Below are positions 47,747 through 57,210 of a DNA stretch of 64,000 bases, in pieces. The number at the start of each line of letters is the position of its first letter. The first letter of the stretch is position 1. Source of the stretch: Sulfitobacter albidus. Lineage in GTDB: Bacteria; Pseudomonadota; Alphaproteobacteria; Rhodobacterales; Rhodobacteraceae. The stretch lies in contig NZ_CP073582.1 in assembly GCF_018200035.1 (NCBI RefSeq), positions 124,001 through 188,000 of the forward strand, given 5' to 3'. The notes beneath the pieces were generated by a model that was given only the letters and a program-made list of their open reading frames with translations, ran no database searches and was not told the DNA's origin. The position numbers were made by a program, and so were the translations under genes.

Positions 47747-48670
47747 TCACAGATGCGCGCATTCGGGCACGGGGGTCAGCACCGTGCCGTCTTTGAGATG
47801 CTGAAGCAGGTTGTCGACCGTCAGCGCGCCCATGGCCGCCCGCGTCTCATGCGTGGCGCTGCCGACGTGTGGCAGCAATACCGTGTTGGGCAGATCGCGC
47901 AACGCCTGCGGCACCTTCGGCTCCTGCGCGAACACGTCAAGGCCTGCCCAGCCCAGCGTGCCGTTTTGCAGCGCGGAAATCATCGCCGCCTCATCCACGA
48001 CAGAGCCACGGCTGACGTTGATCAGCGTGCCCTGCGGCCCCAAGGCGGCGATCACATCCGCATTGATCAGCTTTTCCGTCGCCTGGCCACCCGGCGTGAT
48101 GCAGATCAGCGTGTCACAGGCCTGCGCCATCTCCACAAGGTTGTCGTAATAGCGGTAGGCGACATCTTTCTGTGTACGGGTGTGGTAGACAATCGTGGGG
48201 GTCCACGGCGCCAGCTTGTCGGCAATCGCTTGCCCGATGCGGCCAAGGCCCACGATCCCGATGGTCTGATTGTCCGCCGAGCGCGTCAGCGGCGCGCCGC
48301 CCCTCGCCTCCCAGTTGCCAGACCGCACGTGCGCGTCGTCCCGCAAAAGCTCGCGGTAGCACGCAAGCATCAGCAGCACTGCCGTTGTCGCGACCTCTTC
48401 GTTCAGGACATTGGGTGTGTGGGTCACGAGGATGCCGCGCCGCGCGGCTTCCTCCGCGTCGACTGCATCATAGCCCACGCCGTAGCCGCTGATCGCCTTG
48501 AGGTTCGTGAGCTTGGCCATCAGATCGGGGCTCACCCCATCGTGGCCGTTGGTGATCACATGGGTGATCGCCTCTGCGTCGAAATCGTCGATCTGGTGGA
48601 TGGTGAATGCCTCTTCGAGCCGTTCACGCATTTCGTCGGTGATGCCACCGATTTGCAATAGATCAGGCAT
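47747..48670 (-). CDS. D-2-hydroxyacid dehydrogenase (glyoxylate/hydroxypyruvate reductase type)
   Basis: Start chosen at ATG 48670 (MPDLL), 8 nt inside the upstream FAH gene, giving 307 aa, the normal length. NAD(P) motif GLGRIGQAIADKL (~143-155), catalytic Arg in NVSRGSVVDE, Glu in GLDVFAQEP and His in LPHVGSATHETR are all present. It interconverts 2-ketoacids and D-2-hydroxyacids. Its place after an SDR, dehydratase and FAH hydrolase suggests that it handles glycolate/glyoxylate or lactate/pyruvate released by the pathway. Confidence 0.87.
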   Translation of the reverse strand: MPDLLQIGGITDEMRERLEEAFTIHQIDDFDAEAITHVITNGHDGVSPDLMAKLTNLKAISGYGVGYDAVDAEEAARRGILVTHTPNVLNEEVATTAVLLMLACYRELLRDDAHVRSGNWEARGGAPLTRSADNQTIGIVGLGRIGQAIADKLAPWTPTIVYHTRTQKDVAYRYYDNLVEMAQACDTLICITPGGQATEKLINADVIAALGPQGTLINVSRGSVVDEAAMISALQNGTLGWAGLDVFAQEPKVPQALRDLPNTVLLPHVGSATHETRAAMGALTVDNLLQHLKDGTVLTPVPECAHL

Positions 48671-49511
48671 CTTGCCCCACTTTCTGCCGTTGTTGGCCAA
48701 GCCCCGCGATGGTCAGCTCCATCACATCGCCCTCTTTGAGGAAAACCGGTTCCGGCTTGATCCCCATGCCCACCCCGGGGGGCGTGCCCGTGGTGATCAC
48801 GTCACCGGGATGCAGGGTGAAGAGCGCGCTGAGGTGTTCGATGATCTGCGCCACGGTAAAGATCATGGTGGACGTGTTGCCCGTCTGCATCCGCGTGCCG
48901 TTGACATCCAGCGCCATGTCGAGCGTCTGCGGATCGCCCACTTCGTCGCGTGTCACCAGCCACGGACCCGTCGGCCCGAAGGTGTCACAGGATTTGCCCT
49001 TGGTCCACTGCCCGGTCAGCTGGGTCTGAAAATGCCGCTCCGACACGTCATTGACGATGCAATAGCCCGCCACATGATCCAGCGCATCGGCGGCAGAGAC
49101 GTATTTCGCCCGCTTGCCAATCACCACGCCCAGCTCGACTTCCCAGTCGGTGTGTGTCGATCCGCGCGGCATCATCACATCGTCATTCGGCCCGACGATG
49201 GCGGAGTTTGCCTTGAAAAACAGGATGGGATGCTCGGGGATCGCCGCACCCGTTTCCGCTGCGTGGTCTGAATAATTCAACCCGATGCACAGAAACTTGC
49301 CGATGTTGCCGACGCAGGGGCCAATGCGCGGGGTGCCCTCGACCGCCGGAAGGGAGGTGGGGTCCAACGCCCGCAGCCGCGCCAGCGTCGCATCATCAAT
49401 CGTGTCGCCGGTAATGTCAGCCACATGATCCGACAGATCGCGCAGCGTGCCGCCCGCATCTATCATCCCGGGTTTCTCGGCGCCCTCGGGGCCGTAGCGC
49501 AGCAGTTTCAT
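48663..49511 (-). CDS. Fumarylacetoacetate hydrolase (FAH) family protein, likely diketo-acid hydrolase
   Basis: A 282-aa protein with the FAH fold: CIGLNYSDHAAETG, metal ligands in DWEVELGVVIG (E-x-E) and D in IVNDVSERHFQ, and GDVITTGTPPGVG. The length and sequence match the group that cleaves 2,4-diketo-3-deoxy sugar acids to pyruvate plus a hydroxyacid (as in L-fuconate, L-rhamnonate or pentonate breakdown). It is 12 nt downstream of the dehydratase and overlaps the hydroxyacid dehydrogenase, supporting a shared pathway. Confidence 0.85.
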   Translation of the reverse strand: MKLLRYGPEGAEKPGMIDAGGTLRDLSDHVADITGDTIDDATLARLRALDPTSLPAVEGTPRIGPCVGNIGKFLCIGLNYSDHAAETGAAIPEHPILFFKANSAIVGPNDDVMMPRGSTHTDWEVELGVVIGKRAKYVSAADALDHVAGYCIVNDVSERHFQTQLTGQWTKGKSCDTFGPTGPWLVTRDEVGDPQTLDMALDVNGTRMQTGNTSTMIFTVAQIIEHLSALFTLHPGDVITTGTPPGVGMGIKPEPVFLKEGDVMELTIAGLGQQRQKVGQDA

Positions 49512-49523
49512 TGCCTGTCCTTT

Positions 49524-51322
49524 CTAGTGATTGTCGCGCGGCATGGAGCGGCGGGCGATGTCGCGGTAGCGGTCCGCCCCTTCCAGTGTCATGCCCTGAT
49601 CAAGGCGCCCGACCCGCTCGCGGAAAATCTCCTGCCAGGGGGATTGGCTTTCGGGCATGTCATAGCCGCCGTTCGCCGCAAGCGCGCGCGCCCGCTCGTT
49701 CAGCTCGTCGAGCGGGACAAGCATGTCGGCGGTGCCGCGGCCCAGATCGATGCGCACCCGATCACCTGTTTGCAACAGCGCCAGCCCCCGCCATCCGCCG
49801 CCTCAGGCGAGGCATTCAGGATCGACGGCGAGCCTGACGTGCCCGATTGCCGTCCGTCCCCGATACACGGCAGCGCCTGCACGCCCTGTTTGATCAGGTA
49901 GGAGGGCGGGCGCATGTTCACGACCTCGGCCGCACCGGGATAGCCCTTTGGCCCCGCGCCGCGCATGAACAGAACGCAGGTGGCGTCGATATTCTCGGAA
50001 GGGTCATCAATGCGGTGGTGGAAATCCTCAGGCCCGTCGAACACGATTGCCCGGCCCTCAAACGCTTCAGGATCATCGGGGTTGCTGAGATAGCGCGCCC
50101 GAAAATCCTCCGAGATCACAGAGGTTTTCATGATCGCGCTCTCAAAGAGGTTGCCCGACAGGTTCAGGAACCCCGCCTCGGCCACCATCGGATTGTCGGC
50201 GCTGCGGATCACATCCGTGTTGCGGCTGCGCAAAAGCGCGCAGTTATCCGCAAGGCTGTGGCCATTGGCAGTCACCGCATCCGGGTGCGGCAGAAGCCCC
50301 GCTGAAATCAACTCCCCGATCACGGCAGGCACGCCGCCGGCCTGCTGGTAATCCTCCCCGAGATATTTGCCTGCCGGCTGCATGTTCACCAGCAGCGGAA
50401 TATGATGCCCCACGCGCTGCCAGTCGTCATTGTCCAAGGGCACGCCAAGGTGGCGCGCGATGGCGTTGAGGTGGATGGGCGCGTTTGTCGATCCGCCGAT
50501 GGCCGAGTTGATGACGATCGCGTTCTCGAACGCTTCGCGGGTCATCACATCGCTCGGGCGCAGATCCTCCCACACCATTTCGACGGCGCGCTTGCCGGTC
50601 TCATAGGCGATCTGGCCGCGTTCGCGGTAGGGCGCGGGGATCGCCGCCGATCCGGGCAGCTGCATCCCCAGGGCCTCGGCAAGGCTGTTCATCGTGGTGG
50701 CCGTGCCCATGGTGTTGCAATAGCCGACCGAGGGCGAGGACGCAGCCGCTATCTCCATGAATTCATCGGTGTCAATGTTGCCTGCGGCCAATTGCTCGCG
50801 CGCTTTCCAGATCACGGTGCCAGAGCCCGCACGCTCCCCCTTCCACCAGCCGTTGAGCATCGGGCCAACGGACAAGGCAATGGCAGGAATGTTCACGGTC
50901 GCCGCAGCCATCAGAAGCGCGGGTGTCGTCTTGTCACAGCCGATGTTCAGCACGACCCCGTCGAGCGGATAGCCATAGAGCGTTTCGACCAGCGACAGAT
51001 AGGCCAGATTGCGATCCAGCGAAGCAGTGGGGCGTTTGCCGGTTTCCTGAATGGGGTGCACGGGCACTTCGATACAGGTGCCGCCCGCCGCGATGATACC
51101 GTCGCGCACGCGCTTGCTCAGCTCGATGTGGTGGCGGTTGCAGGGGCTCAGATCACTGCCCGTCTGTGCGATGGCAATGATCGGCTTGCCCGATTGCAGT
51201 TCCTCGCGGGTCAGCCCGTAGTTGAGATAGCGTTCGAGATAAAGCGCCGTCATCTCAAGATTGTCGGGGTTCATGAACCATTTGCGCGAACGCAGGTCGT
51301 CCTTTGTGATCTGCTTGGTCAT
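49524..51322 (-). CDS. IlvD/Edd-family sugar-acid dehydratase, one frame break
   Basis: Start at ATG 51322 overlaps the SDR stop (ATGA). The protein (about 599 aa when repaired) has IlvD/Edd marks: Fe-S cysteines in [10 protein letters not shown] and [32 protein letters not shown] and [21 protein letters not shown]. The frame is lost at the C5 run 49785-49789; one extra base joins GGG to [21 protein letters not shown] and the natural C-terminus at 49524. Substrate motifs and neighbours suggest a pentonate or 6-deoxyhexonate rather than dihydroxyvalerate. Confidence 0.85.
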
Positions 51323-52080
51323 TGGCCTGACCATCCTCCGTCGATGATGTGAGTGTGTCCGGTGGTGAAGGCGCTTTCGTCACTGGCAAGGTAGACCACA
51401 AGCGCCGCGATTTCCTCGGCACTGGCGACCCGCCCCATCGGCTGGCGCGCCACGAATTGCGCCATCGCCGCGTCGTAGCTGCCCAGCTCTTCGCCCAGTG
51501 CCTTTACCCGGTCGTGCCAGCTGGGGCTTTCCACCGTGCCGGGGCAGATGCAGTTACAGCGGATACCCTGTTTGATGTAGTCGACCGCGACCGATTTTGT
51601 CAGCCCGACCACTGCCGCCTTGGTGGTGCCATAGACGAACCTGTTGGGCGCCCCGATGATCGATCCCAGTGCCGACGACATATTGATGATCGACCCGCCG
51701 CCGCGCTCAAGCATGCCGGGCAGCGCAGCCCGGATGCTGCGCACCATAGATTGGACGTTGAGATCAAAGGCAAAGTCAATTTCGTCATCCGTAGCGTCCA
51801 ATATGGTGCCGTGGTGCACGAAACCCGCACAATTGAACAAGACGTCGGGCGCGGCCCGCGCGACCCCTTCCTTCACGCTGTCGGTATCACGGGCGTCGAG
51901 CACGAAACTTTCAATATTTTCGAGATTCTCATCGCGAATCGTGGATAGCGTCTCGGCGTTTACATCTGTCGCAAACACCCGTGCGCCTTCGCGCGCCATG
52001 GCAATCGCACTTGCGCGACCGATGCCCTGACCGGCAGCCGTCACCAGCACCCGCTTTCCTGCAAGTCTTTGTCCTGTCAC
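51319..52080 (-). CDS. SDR oxidoreductase, 2-keto-3-deoxy-sugar-acid dehydrogenase type
   Basis: Start chosen at GTG 52080 with GAGAGA upstream, 253 aa. Classical [13 protein letters not shown] (~13-22), NCAG (~85), [21 protein letters not shown] with the catalytic YxxxK (~150-154), and [14 protein letters not shown]. The last segment and length match 2-keto-3-deoxy-L-fuconate dehydrogenase-like proteins, which oxidise C4 to give the 2,4-diketo acid cleaved by an FAH hydrolase. First gene of the minus-strand operon SDR-dehydratase-hydrolase-hydroxyacid dehydrogenase. Confidence 0.82.
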   Translation of the reverse strand: MTGQRLAGKRVLVTAAGQGIGRASAIAMAREGARVFATDVNAETLSTIRDENLENIESFVLDARDTDSVKEGVARAAPDVLFNCAGFVHHGTILDATDDEIDFAFDLNVQSMVRSIRAALPGMLERGGGSIINMSSALGSIIGAPNRFVYGTTKAAVVGLTKSVAVDYIKQGIRCNCICPGTVESPSWHDRVKALGEELGSYDAAMAQFVARQPMGRVASAEEIAALVVYLASDESAFTTGHTHIIDGGWSGQ

Positions 52081-52180
52081 GATATCTCGTTCTCTCTGTT
52101 TCCTCGCGACCGACCATTGCCGTGTCCCGGGGGGCCTCCCGTTGATCTGCACACCAAGGTGCTACTGGCACTTTAGCCGG

Positions 52181-52195
52181 ATACGGTTAGCGTAT
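52181..52195. promoter_or_regulatory. Inverted repeat in divergent promoter region
   Basis: ATACG-GTTAG-CGTAT, perfect 5-bp arms, in the 172-bp space between the divergent SDR (start 52080) and HIBADH-like (start 52253) genes. Size and position suit an operator shared by the two sugar-acid operons; the GntR protein at 54066-54737 is a candidate binder. Confidence 0.4.
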
Positions 52196-52252
52196 GACAG
52201 AGAATATGATTTGACCATAACCTGCCGCAGATACGCGGCGAAAGGACCGACC

Positions 52253-53137
52253 ATGACGACGCCCCGCAAGATTACCCTGATCGGCACCGGCCTGATGGGC
52301 CTGCCGATGTCGCGCAACCTGATGAAGGCCGGGCACGACCTGACCGTCTGGAACCGCAACCCGGAAAAGGCCGCCCCGCTGGTGGCCGAAGGGGCCGCCA
52401 CAGCAGCGACTGCGGGCGAGGCGATTGCGGGCGCAGAGGTGGTGATCGCGATGCTGTCGGACGGGGTGGCGACGCAGGCGTTGCTCGATGATCCGGGCGT
52501 CGACGCGGCGCTGACAAAGGGCATGGTCTGGATCGACATGAGCAGTGCCAAACCCGATCACGCACGCGCCCAATCCGCAGCCCTCGCCGCGCGCGGCATC
52601 GCCCATCTCGACGCGCCCGTATCCGGCGGCACCAAAGGGGCCGAGGCCGGCAGCCTAGCCATCATGGTCGGCGGCGATGCGCAGATCTGTGAGAGCGTGC
52701 GCAGCGTATTTGATGCCATGGGCCGCGCGGTTCACGTCGGCCCTTCGGGCGCGGGACAGCTGTGCAAGCTGGCAAATCAGACCATCGTGGCGGTGACGAT
52801 CTCTGCCGTGGCGGAGGCGACATTGCTCGCCGAAAAGGGCGGCGCTGATCCGGCGGCCCTGCGCGCGGCCCTTCGCGGCGGATTTGCCGACAGCGTGATC
52901 CTGCAGCAGCATGGGGAGCGTATGTCGGAGGGCAATTTCACCCCCGGCGGACTGTCGGTGCTGCAACTCAAAGACCTCGACAACACGCTGGCGGAGGCGG
53001 CGGCCGTGGGCCTCACCCTGCCCTCCACACAATCGGTGCGCGACCGGTTCGCGCGGTTCGTGCATGATCTGGACGGCGCCGAAAAGGATCACAGCGGCCT
53101 CTATCTTGAACTTAAGGAAAGGAACGGCCTGCAATGA
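52253..53137 (+). CDS. 3-hydroxyisobutyrate-dehydrogenase-like oxidoreductase (LtnD/GarR type)
   Basis: Start chosen at ATG 52253 with AAAGGA upstream, 294 aa. NAD(P) motif GTGLMGLPMSRNL (~residues 11-23), substrate loop DAPVSGGTKGAE and catalytic Lys in GQLCKLANQTIV are intact. The family includes L-threonate dehydrogenase and tartronate semialdehyde reductase. The stop overlaps the DenD-like start (ATGA at 53134). That pairing fits tetronate (threonate/erythronate) oxidation, although the later OtnK/OtnC-type enzymes are not visible here. Confidence 0.82.
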   Translation: MTTPRKITLIGTGLMGLPMSRNLMKAGHDLTVWNRNPEKAAPLVAEGAATAATAGEAIAGAEVVIAMLSDGVATQALLDDPGVDAALTKGMVWIDMSSAKPDHARAQSAALAARGIAHLDAPVSGGTKGAEAGSLAIMVGGDAQICESVRSVFDAMGRAVHVGPSGAGQLCKLANQTIVAVTISAVAEATLLAEKGGADPAALRAALRGGFADSVILQQHGERMSEGNFTPGGLSVLQLKDLDNTLAEAAAVGLTLPSTQSVRDRFARFVHDLDGAEKDHSGLYLELKERNGLQ

Positions 53138-54117
53138 CCAAGATCCTCGTTCTCGGAGGTGGCGGCATGATCGGGCAAAAGCTTGCCCAGCGGCTGCCGG
53201 GTGCCTACCCCGACGCGCAAGTCACCCTGTTTGACCGGGCGTTCCCGGCGATGGGCGCTCCCTGCAAACAGATCACCGGCGATGTGGCCGACCCGGCCAC
53301 CGCAAAACGACTGGCGGCGGATCGTCCCGACGTAATCTTTCACCTCGCCGCCATTGTCTCCGGTCAGGCCGAGGCTGAATTTGATCTGGGCTGGCAGATC
53401 AACATGATGGCGATGTGGCACCTGCTGGGCGCGCTGAAGGATGAACACGACGCTTCGGGCGGCAGCTACCGACCCCGGCTCGTGTTCACATCGTCGATTG
53501 CCGTTTTTGGCGGCCCGTTCCCCGACAAGATCGACGACGAATTTCTCAGCGCGCCGCGCACCAGCTACGGTGCGCAAAAGGCTGCGTGCGAGCTGATGGT
53601 GAGCGATTTCAGCCGCAAAGGCTTTGTCGACGGTATCTCACTGCGGTTGCCCACGATCTGCGTGCGACCGGGCAAACCGAACGCCGCCGCCTCCGGCTTT
53701 TTCTCGGGGATCATCCGCGAGCCGCTCAACGGGCAGGACGCGATCCTGCCGGTGCCCGATACGGTACGCCATTGGCACGCGAGCCCCCGCGCCGCCGTGG
53801 GCTTCCTGTTGCACGCGACGGGGCTTGATACCGAACGGCTGGACGGGCGGCGCGCGTTGAACCTTCCAGGGTTCAGTTGCACCGTCGCCGAACAGATCGA
53901 GGCGCTGCGCCGGGCGGCAGGACAGGAGGCGGTCGATCGGATTAAACCAATGCCCGACCCCGCCATCATGGCCATCGTCGACGGCTGGCCCCGCGATTTT
54001 GCGCCAAACCGCGGCATCGCACTGGGGTTCGAGGCGGAGCGGGATTTTGACGAGATTATCCGCGTCTACATCGAAGAGGAGATTTCGAGCTCCTCAAGCG
54101 TCTCTCCGGTCAGGTGA
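53134..54117 (+). CDS. denD: D-erythronate dehydrogenase-like epimerase-family protein
   Basis: A 327-aa extended SDR. Motifs: GGGGMIGQKL (~8-17), HLAAIVSG (~70), TSSIAVFGGPFP, YGAQKA (catalytic YxxxK, ~148) and LPTICVRPGKPNAAASGFF, all characteristic of DenD, which oxidises D-erythronate to 2-keto-D-erythronate. It is coupled by ATGA overlap to the preceding HIBADH-like gene. Its 3' end overlaps the convergent GntR regulator by 52 nt, so the last ~17 codons (with a Ser run) are shared with the other strand. Confidence 0.8.
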   Translation: MTKILVLGGGGMIGQKLAQRLPGAYPDAQVTLFDRAFPAMGAPCKQITGDVADPATAKRLAADRPDVIFHLAAIVSGQAEAEFDLGWQINMMAMWHLLGALKDEHDASGGSYRPRLVFTSSIAVFGGPFPDKIDDEFLSAPRTSYGAQKAACELMVSDFSRKGFVDGISLRLPTICVRPGKPNAAASGFFSGIIREPLNGQDAILPVPDTVRHWHASPRAAVGFLLHATGLDTERLDGRRALNLPGFSCTVAEQIEALRRAAGQEAVDRIKPMPDPAIMAIVDGWPRDFAPNRGIALGFEAERDFDEIIRVYIEEEISSSSSVSPVR

Positions 54118-54737
54118 CGCGCGAGATGTTCGTGAATGCGTGCACGGGTCAGTGCCTCGTCGCCTGATAGCGCCGCATCGAGGATGGCGGCGTGATGCGT
54201 GATGTTTTCCGAGATGAAATCAAACCGCCGGTCGGCCACCATCAACTGCTGGCGAAACTGGTCGTAGACCCGTTCGTGCATCGTCTGGAGCGTCCCGGAG
54301 CCGCAGGCGGCGATCAGCGTCTGATGAAACTCCCGCTCCGCGCCAAACCAGATCGCGACGAGGTCGGGCTGGAAATCGCGCCCGCTAATCCGCGTCTCGA
54401 TATGGCTCAGTTGGTGATGCGCCGCCGTCAGCCGGGCTTCCCAGGCGACGCCGCCGCGGCGGATCGAAAGCACCGTCCCCTCGCCCTCCAACAGCACGCG
54501 CAGATGGGTCAGTTCCGCTAGTTTTTGCGCGGAGCGTTCGGGCACCCGAAAGCCGCGCTGCTCCTGAAAAACCACGAGCCCGTCGGTAGACAGCCGAAAC
54601 AGCGACTCACGCACTGTACTTGCTGAACAGCCAAAATCCTCACGCAGAACCTCAGCGCGCAATCGCGAACCATGCGGGAAGGCGTTTGTTATCAATCGAT
54701 TTTTAAGGTCTTGGTAGATGTCGGTATCTTGTGCCAT
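54066..54737 (-). CDS. GntR/FadR-family transcriptional regulator
   Basis: A 223-aa protein with an N-terminal GntR winged helix (~8-70; YQDLKNRLITNAFPHGSRL, SASTVRESLFRLSTDGLV) and a C-terminal FCD effector domain (~80-215; AEREFHQTLIAACGS, ENITHHAAILDAALSGD with metal-binding His). It is divergent from the TRAP transporter genes and convergent with denD, the standard place for the local repressor. A symmetric AT-rich site at 54806-54823 in its upstream region may be its operator. Its effector is likely a sugar acid taken up by the TRAP system. Confidence 0.85.
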   Translation of the reverse strand: MAQDTDIYQDLKNRLITNAFPHGSRLRAEVLREDFGCSASTVRESLFRLSTDGLVVFQEQRGFRVPERSAQKLAELTHLRVLLEGEGTVLSIRRGGVAWEARLTAAHHQLSHIETRISGRDFQPDLVAIWFGAEREFHQTLIAACGSGTLQTMHERVYDQFRQQLMVADRRFDFISENITHHAAILDAALSGDEALTRARIHEHLARHLTGETLEELEISSSM

Positions 54738-54805
54738 GCTCGTCGCAGCTTTGATCGTTTCGCTTCACCCTACGCGATAAAATTTCGTGAATATATATAA
54801 ATCTC

Positions 54806-54823
54806 GAAATTATTAGAAATTTC
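54806..54823. promoter_or_regulatory. Candidate GntR operator between regulator and TRAP genes
   Basis: GAAATT-ATTAGA-AATTTC, perfect 6-bp arms; a further AATTTC half-site lies at 54781-54786. The site is in a strongly AT-rich 190-bp region between the divergent GntR gene and dctP, in an otherwise GC-rich window. The assignment to this GntR is positional. Confidence 0.45.
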
Positions 54824-54929
54824 ACTTTTTTCTTGTCCCAAACGATTCCCCGGAATAACGTCGAGACAGCGTATCCAACTGGCAGCTGAATGATTGCCGG
54901 ACCGCGCGCACAACGTCTGGGAGGACAAC

Positions 54930-55952
54930 ATGAAAATGATCAAAACAGCGGCCACGGTGGCCGTTGCTGCCGCTATGGCAGCGGGCACGGCGATGGCCGA
55001 TGGCCACGCAAGCACCAACTTGCGCATTCAGACGCACTTCTCGCCCGAGACGCTGTCCGGCAAGATGGCGGCGAAATACATTGACGACGTGCAGACCATG
55101 TCGAACGGCGAAATCGCGATCGAGATGTTTTATTCCTCGTCCGTGGTGAAATCGGTCGAGACCTTTGACGCCGCGGCGACAGGGATCCTTGATTGCGACA
55201 TGACCGGCGGTGCGTATCAGACCGGCAAGAACCCTGCGTTCCAGTTCGCGGGCGACCTGATGGGCGGCTACCAGAACCCCTACCAGCAGATGGCATGGTT
55301 GCTGCATGGCGATGGCCGCGCGGCGCTGAACGAGCTTTACAACGGCTACGACATGACCTTCATCGGCTGGTGGATTCCCGGCCCGGAATCGCTGGCGTCC
55401 ACTGCTCCGATCCGCAACGCCGAAGACTTCAAGGACTGGAAATTCCGCTCCCCCCCCGGCCTCGCGACCAAAGTGTTCTCGGCCCTTGGTGCCTCGCCCA
55501 TCGTGATGGATTTCAACGAGATCTTTACGGCGCTGGAAACCGGCATCATCGACGGCGCGGATGCCGCCAACCTGACCAACAACGTCGGTCTGGGTCTCTA
55601 TGACATCGCCACGCACACCAACTTCCCCGGCTTCCACTCGATGCCCGCCGACCACCTGGCGTGTCGCACCGACGTCTGGGAAGCGATGCCGGACCATCAC
55701 AAGCGCATCATGACCGTCGCCATGGACAGCCTCGCGCTGCACAACGCGTCGATCAACGAAGTGCAGAACGCCCAAACCGCGAAAGAGCTGACGGCAAAAG
55801 GCATTACCCTGCACGAATGGAGCCCTGAGGATCTGCAGAAATACCGCGATGCGGTGCAGACCGGCTGGACCGAGTTCGCCACCACACCCGAAGCCAAGGC
55901 GCTGCTGGAAAGCCACATCAGCTTCCTTCAGGACATGGGCGCGATGAAGTAA
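54930..55952 (+). CDS. dctP: TRAP transporter substrate-binding protein (DctP family)
   Basis: Start chosen at ATG 54930, preceded by GGGAGGA. The 340-aa precursor has a Sec signal peptide (KTAATVAVAAAMAAGTAMA, cleavage before DGHAS). The mature part shows the DctP fold: SPETLSGKMAAKYIDDV, DFKDWKFRSPPGLATKVFSALGASP with the Arg that binds the carboxylate, and GIIDGADAANL. It delivers an acidic substrate, by context a sugar acid, to the DctQM membrane unit encoded downstream. First gene of the plus-strand operon behind the AT-rich control region. Confidence 0.9.
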   Translation: MKMIKTAATVAVAAAMAAGTAMADGHASTNLRIQTHFSPETLSGKMAAKYIDDVQTMSNGEIAIEMFYSSSVVKSVETFDAAATGILDCDMTGGAYQTGKNPAFQFAGDLMGGYQNPYQQMAWLLHGDGRAALNELYNGYDMTFIGWWIPGPESLASTAPIRNAEDFKDWKFRSPPGLATKVFSALGASPIVMDFNEIFTALETGIIDGADAANLTNNVGLGLYDIATHTNFPGFHSMPADHLACRTDVWEAMPDHHKRIMTVAMDSLALHNASINEVQNAQTAKELTAKGITLHEWSPEDLQKYRDAVQTGWTEFATTPEAKALLESHISFLQDMGAMK

Positions 55953-56030
55953 ACGCGCGCCTCTGAAAAGGGACGTGCTGCGGCAAGGCTGTTGATCGAT
56001 GGCCTTGCCGTTTTTGCCTCAGGAACCACG

Positions 56031-57200
56031 ATGAAAATCACCGCGATCATCAGCCATGTGTTGCAATACGACATGCCCGAGGTTCTGGGCTATTCGCAGC
56101 AATACTACGCCAAACGCACGGCGCATCTGGTCGAGGTGCAGACCGACGAAGGCGTGACCGGCTGGGGCGAATGTTTTGGGCCCGGCAACGTGGCGATCGC
56201 AAATAAAGCCATCGTTGAAAAGGTCATCCAACCGCTGGTTCTGGGCATGGACCCGATGGACCGCGACGTGATCTGGCACAAGGTCTATAACCTTTTGCGA
56301 GACCACGGACAAAAGGGGATGCCGATGCAATCCCTGTCGGGCGTGGATATCGCCCTGTGGGACATTGCGGGCAAGGTGGCGGGGCTGCCGCTGCACCAGT
56401 TGATCGGCGGCGCGCACCGGCGTGATGTGCCCTGCTACGGCTACGGGATGATGCTGCGGGACGAACCCGTGGCCGATCTGGCCGCGCGGTTCGAGGATGA
56501 GGCAGCGGCGATCCGCGACGCCGGTTTCACCGCGACCAAGATGAAGGTGGGCTTTGGCCCCAAACCCGACGTGAAGCTGTGCGAGGCCGTGCGGCGCGGC
56601 GTCGGCGATGACTTCAAATTCATGGTCGACGCCAATCATTGCTACACCACGTCCGACGCGTTCTATGTCGGGCGCGCGCTGGAAGAGCTGGACGCCTATT
56701 GGTTTGAAGAACCCGTCGCCCCCGAAGACCACGACGGCTACCGCGAGCTACGCGCTGGCCTGCGCGTGAACATCTCGGGCGGCGAGGCGGAGTTCAATCG
56801 CTGGGGCTGGCGCGCGATACTGGAAAACCGTGGCCTCGACATCGCGCAACCGGAGGTCTGCGCACTAGGGGGGATCAGCGAATATCTGCGGGTGCTAGCG
56901 CTGTGTCACGCGCATTTCACGCCCGTCGTAAACCATGTCTGGGGCAGTGCCGTGGCCGTCGCCACCAATCTGCATCTGCTGGCGGCGATGCCCCCCCTGC
57001 CCGGCGGTCTGCACCCTTGGGAGCCGATGCTCGAATTCGATACCACCGACAATAAATTCCGCGACGACCTGCTGACCGATCCCCTGGATATCCAGGGGCA
57101 GGTCAAAGCCAACGGCGGCCGTGTCGCCATCCCCACCGGGCCCGGCATCGGGGTCGATCCCGACCGCGATTTCATCGCCCATCACCGCATCGACGCATAG
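56031..57200 (+). CDS. Enolase-superfamily protein, galactarolactone cycloisomerase-like
   Basis: Start chosen at ATG 56031, 389 aa. Mandelate racemase/muconate lactonizing subgroup: K-x-K in TKMKVGFG (~residues 180-187), metal ligands Asp in VDANH, Glu in WFEEPV and Glu in SGGEAE, and a His in VNHVWG. The N-terminal capping domain (GWGECFGPGN) and the KxKxGFG/DANH/HVWG set recall Agrobacterium D-galactarolactone cycloisomerase. A sugar-acid dehydratase or cycloisomerase is therefore likely, acting on the TRAP substrate. It sits between dctP and dctQ. Confidence 0.82.
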   Translation: MKITAIISHVLQYDMPEVLGYSQQYYAKRTAHLVEVQTDEGVTGWGECFGPGNVAIANKAIVEKVIQPLVLGMDPMDRDVIWHKVYNLLRDHGQKGMPMQSLSGVDIALWDIAGKVAGLPLHQLIGGAHRRDVPCYGYGMMLRDEPVADLAARFEDEAAAIRDAGFTATKMKVGFGPKPDVKLCEAVRRGVGDDFKFMVDANHCYTTSDAFYVGRALEELDAYWFEEPVAPEDHDGYRELRAGLRVNISGGEAEFNRWGWRAILENRGLDIAQPEVCALGGISEYLRVLALCHAHFTPVVNHVWGSAVAVATNLHLLAAMPPLPGGLHPWEPMLEFDTTDNKFRDDLLTDPLDIQGQVKANGGRVAIPTGPGIGVDPDRDFIAHHRIDA

Positions 57201-57210
57201 GAGACAGCCC

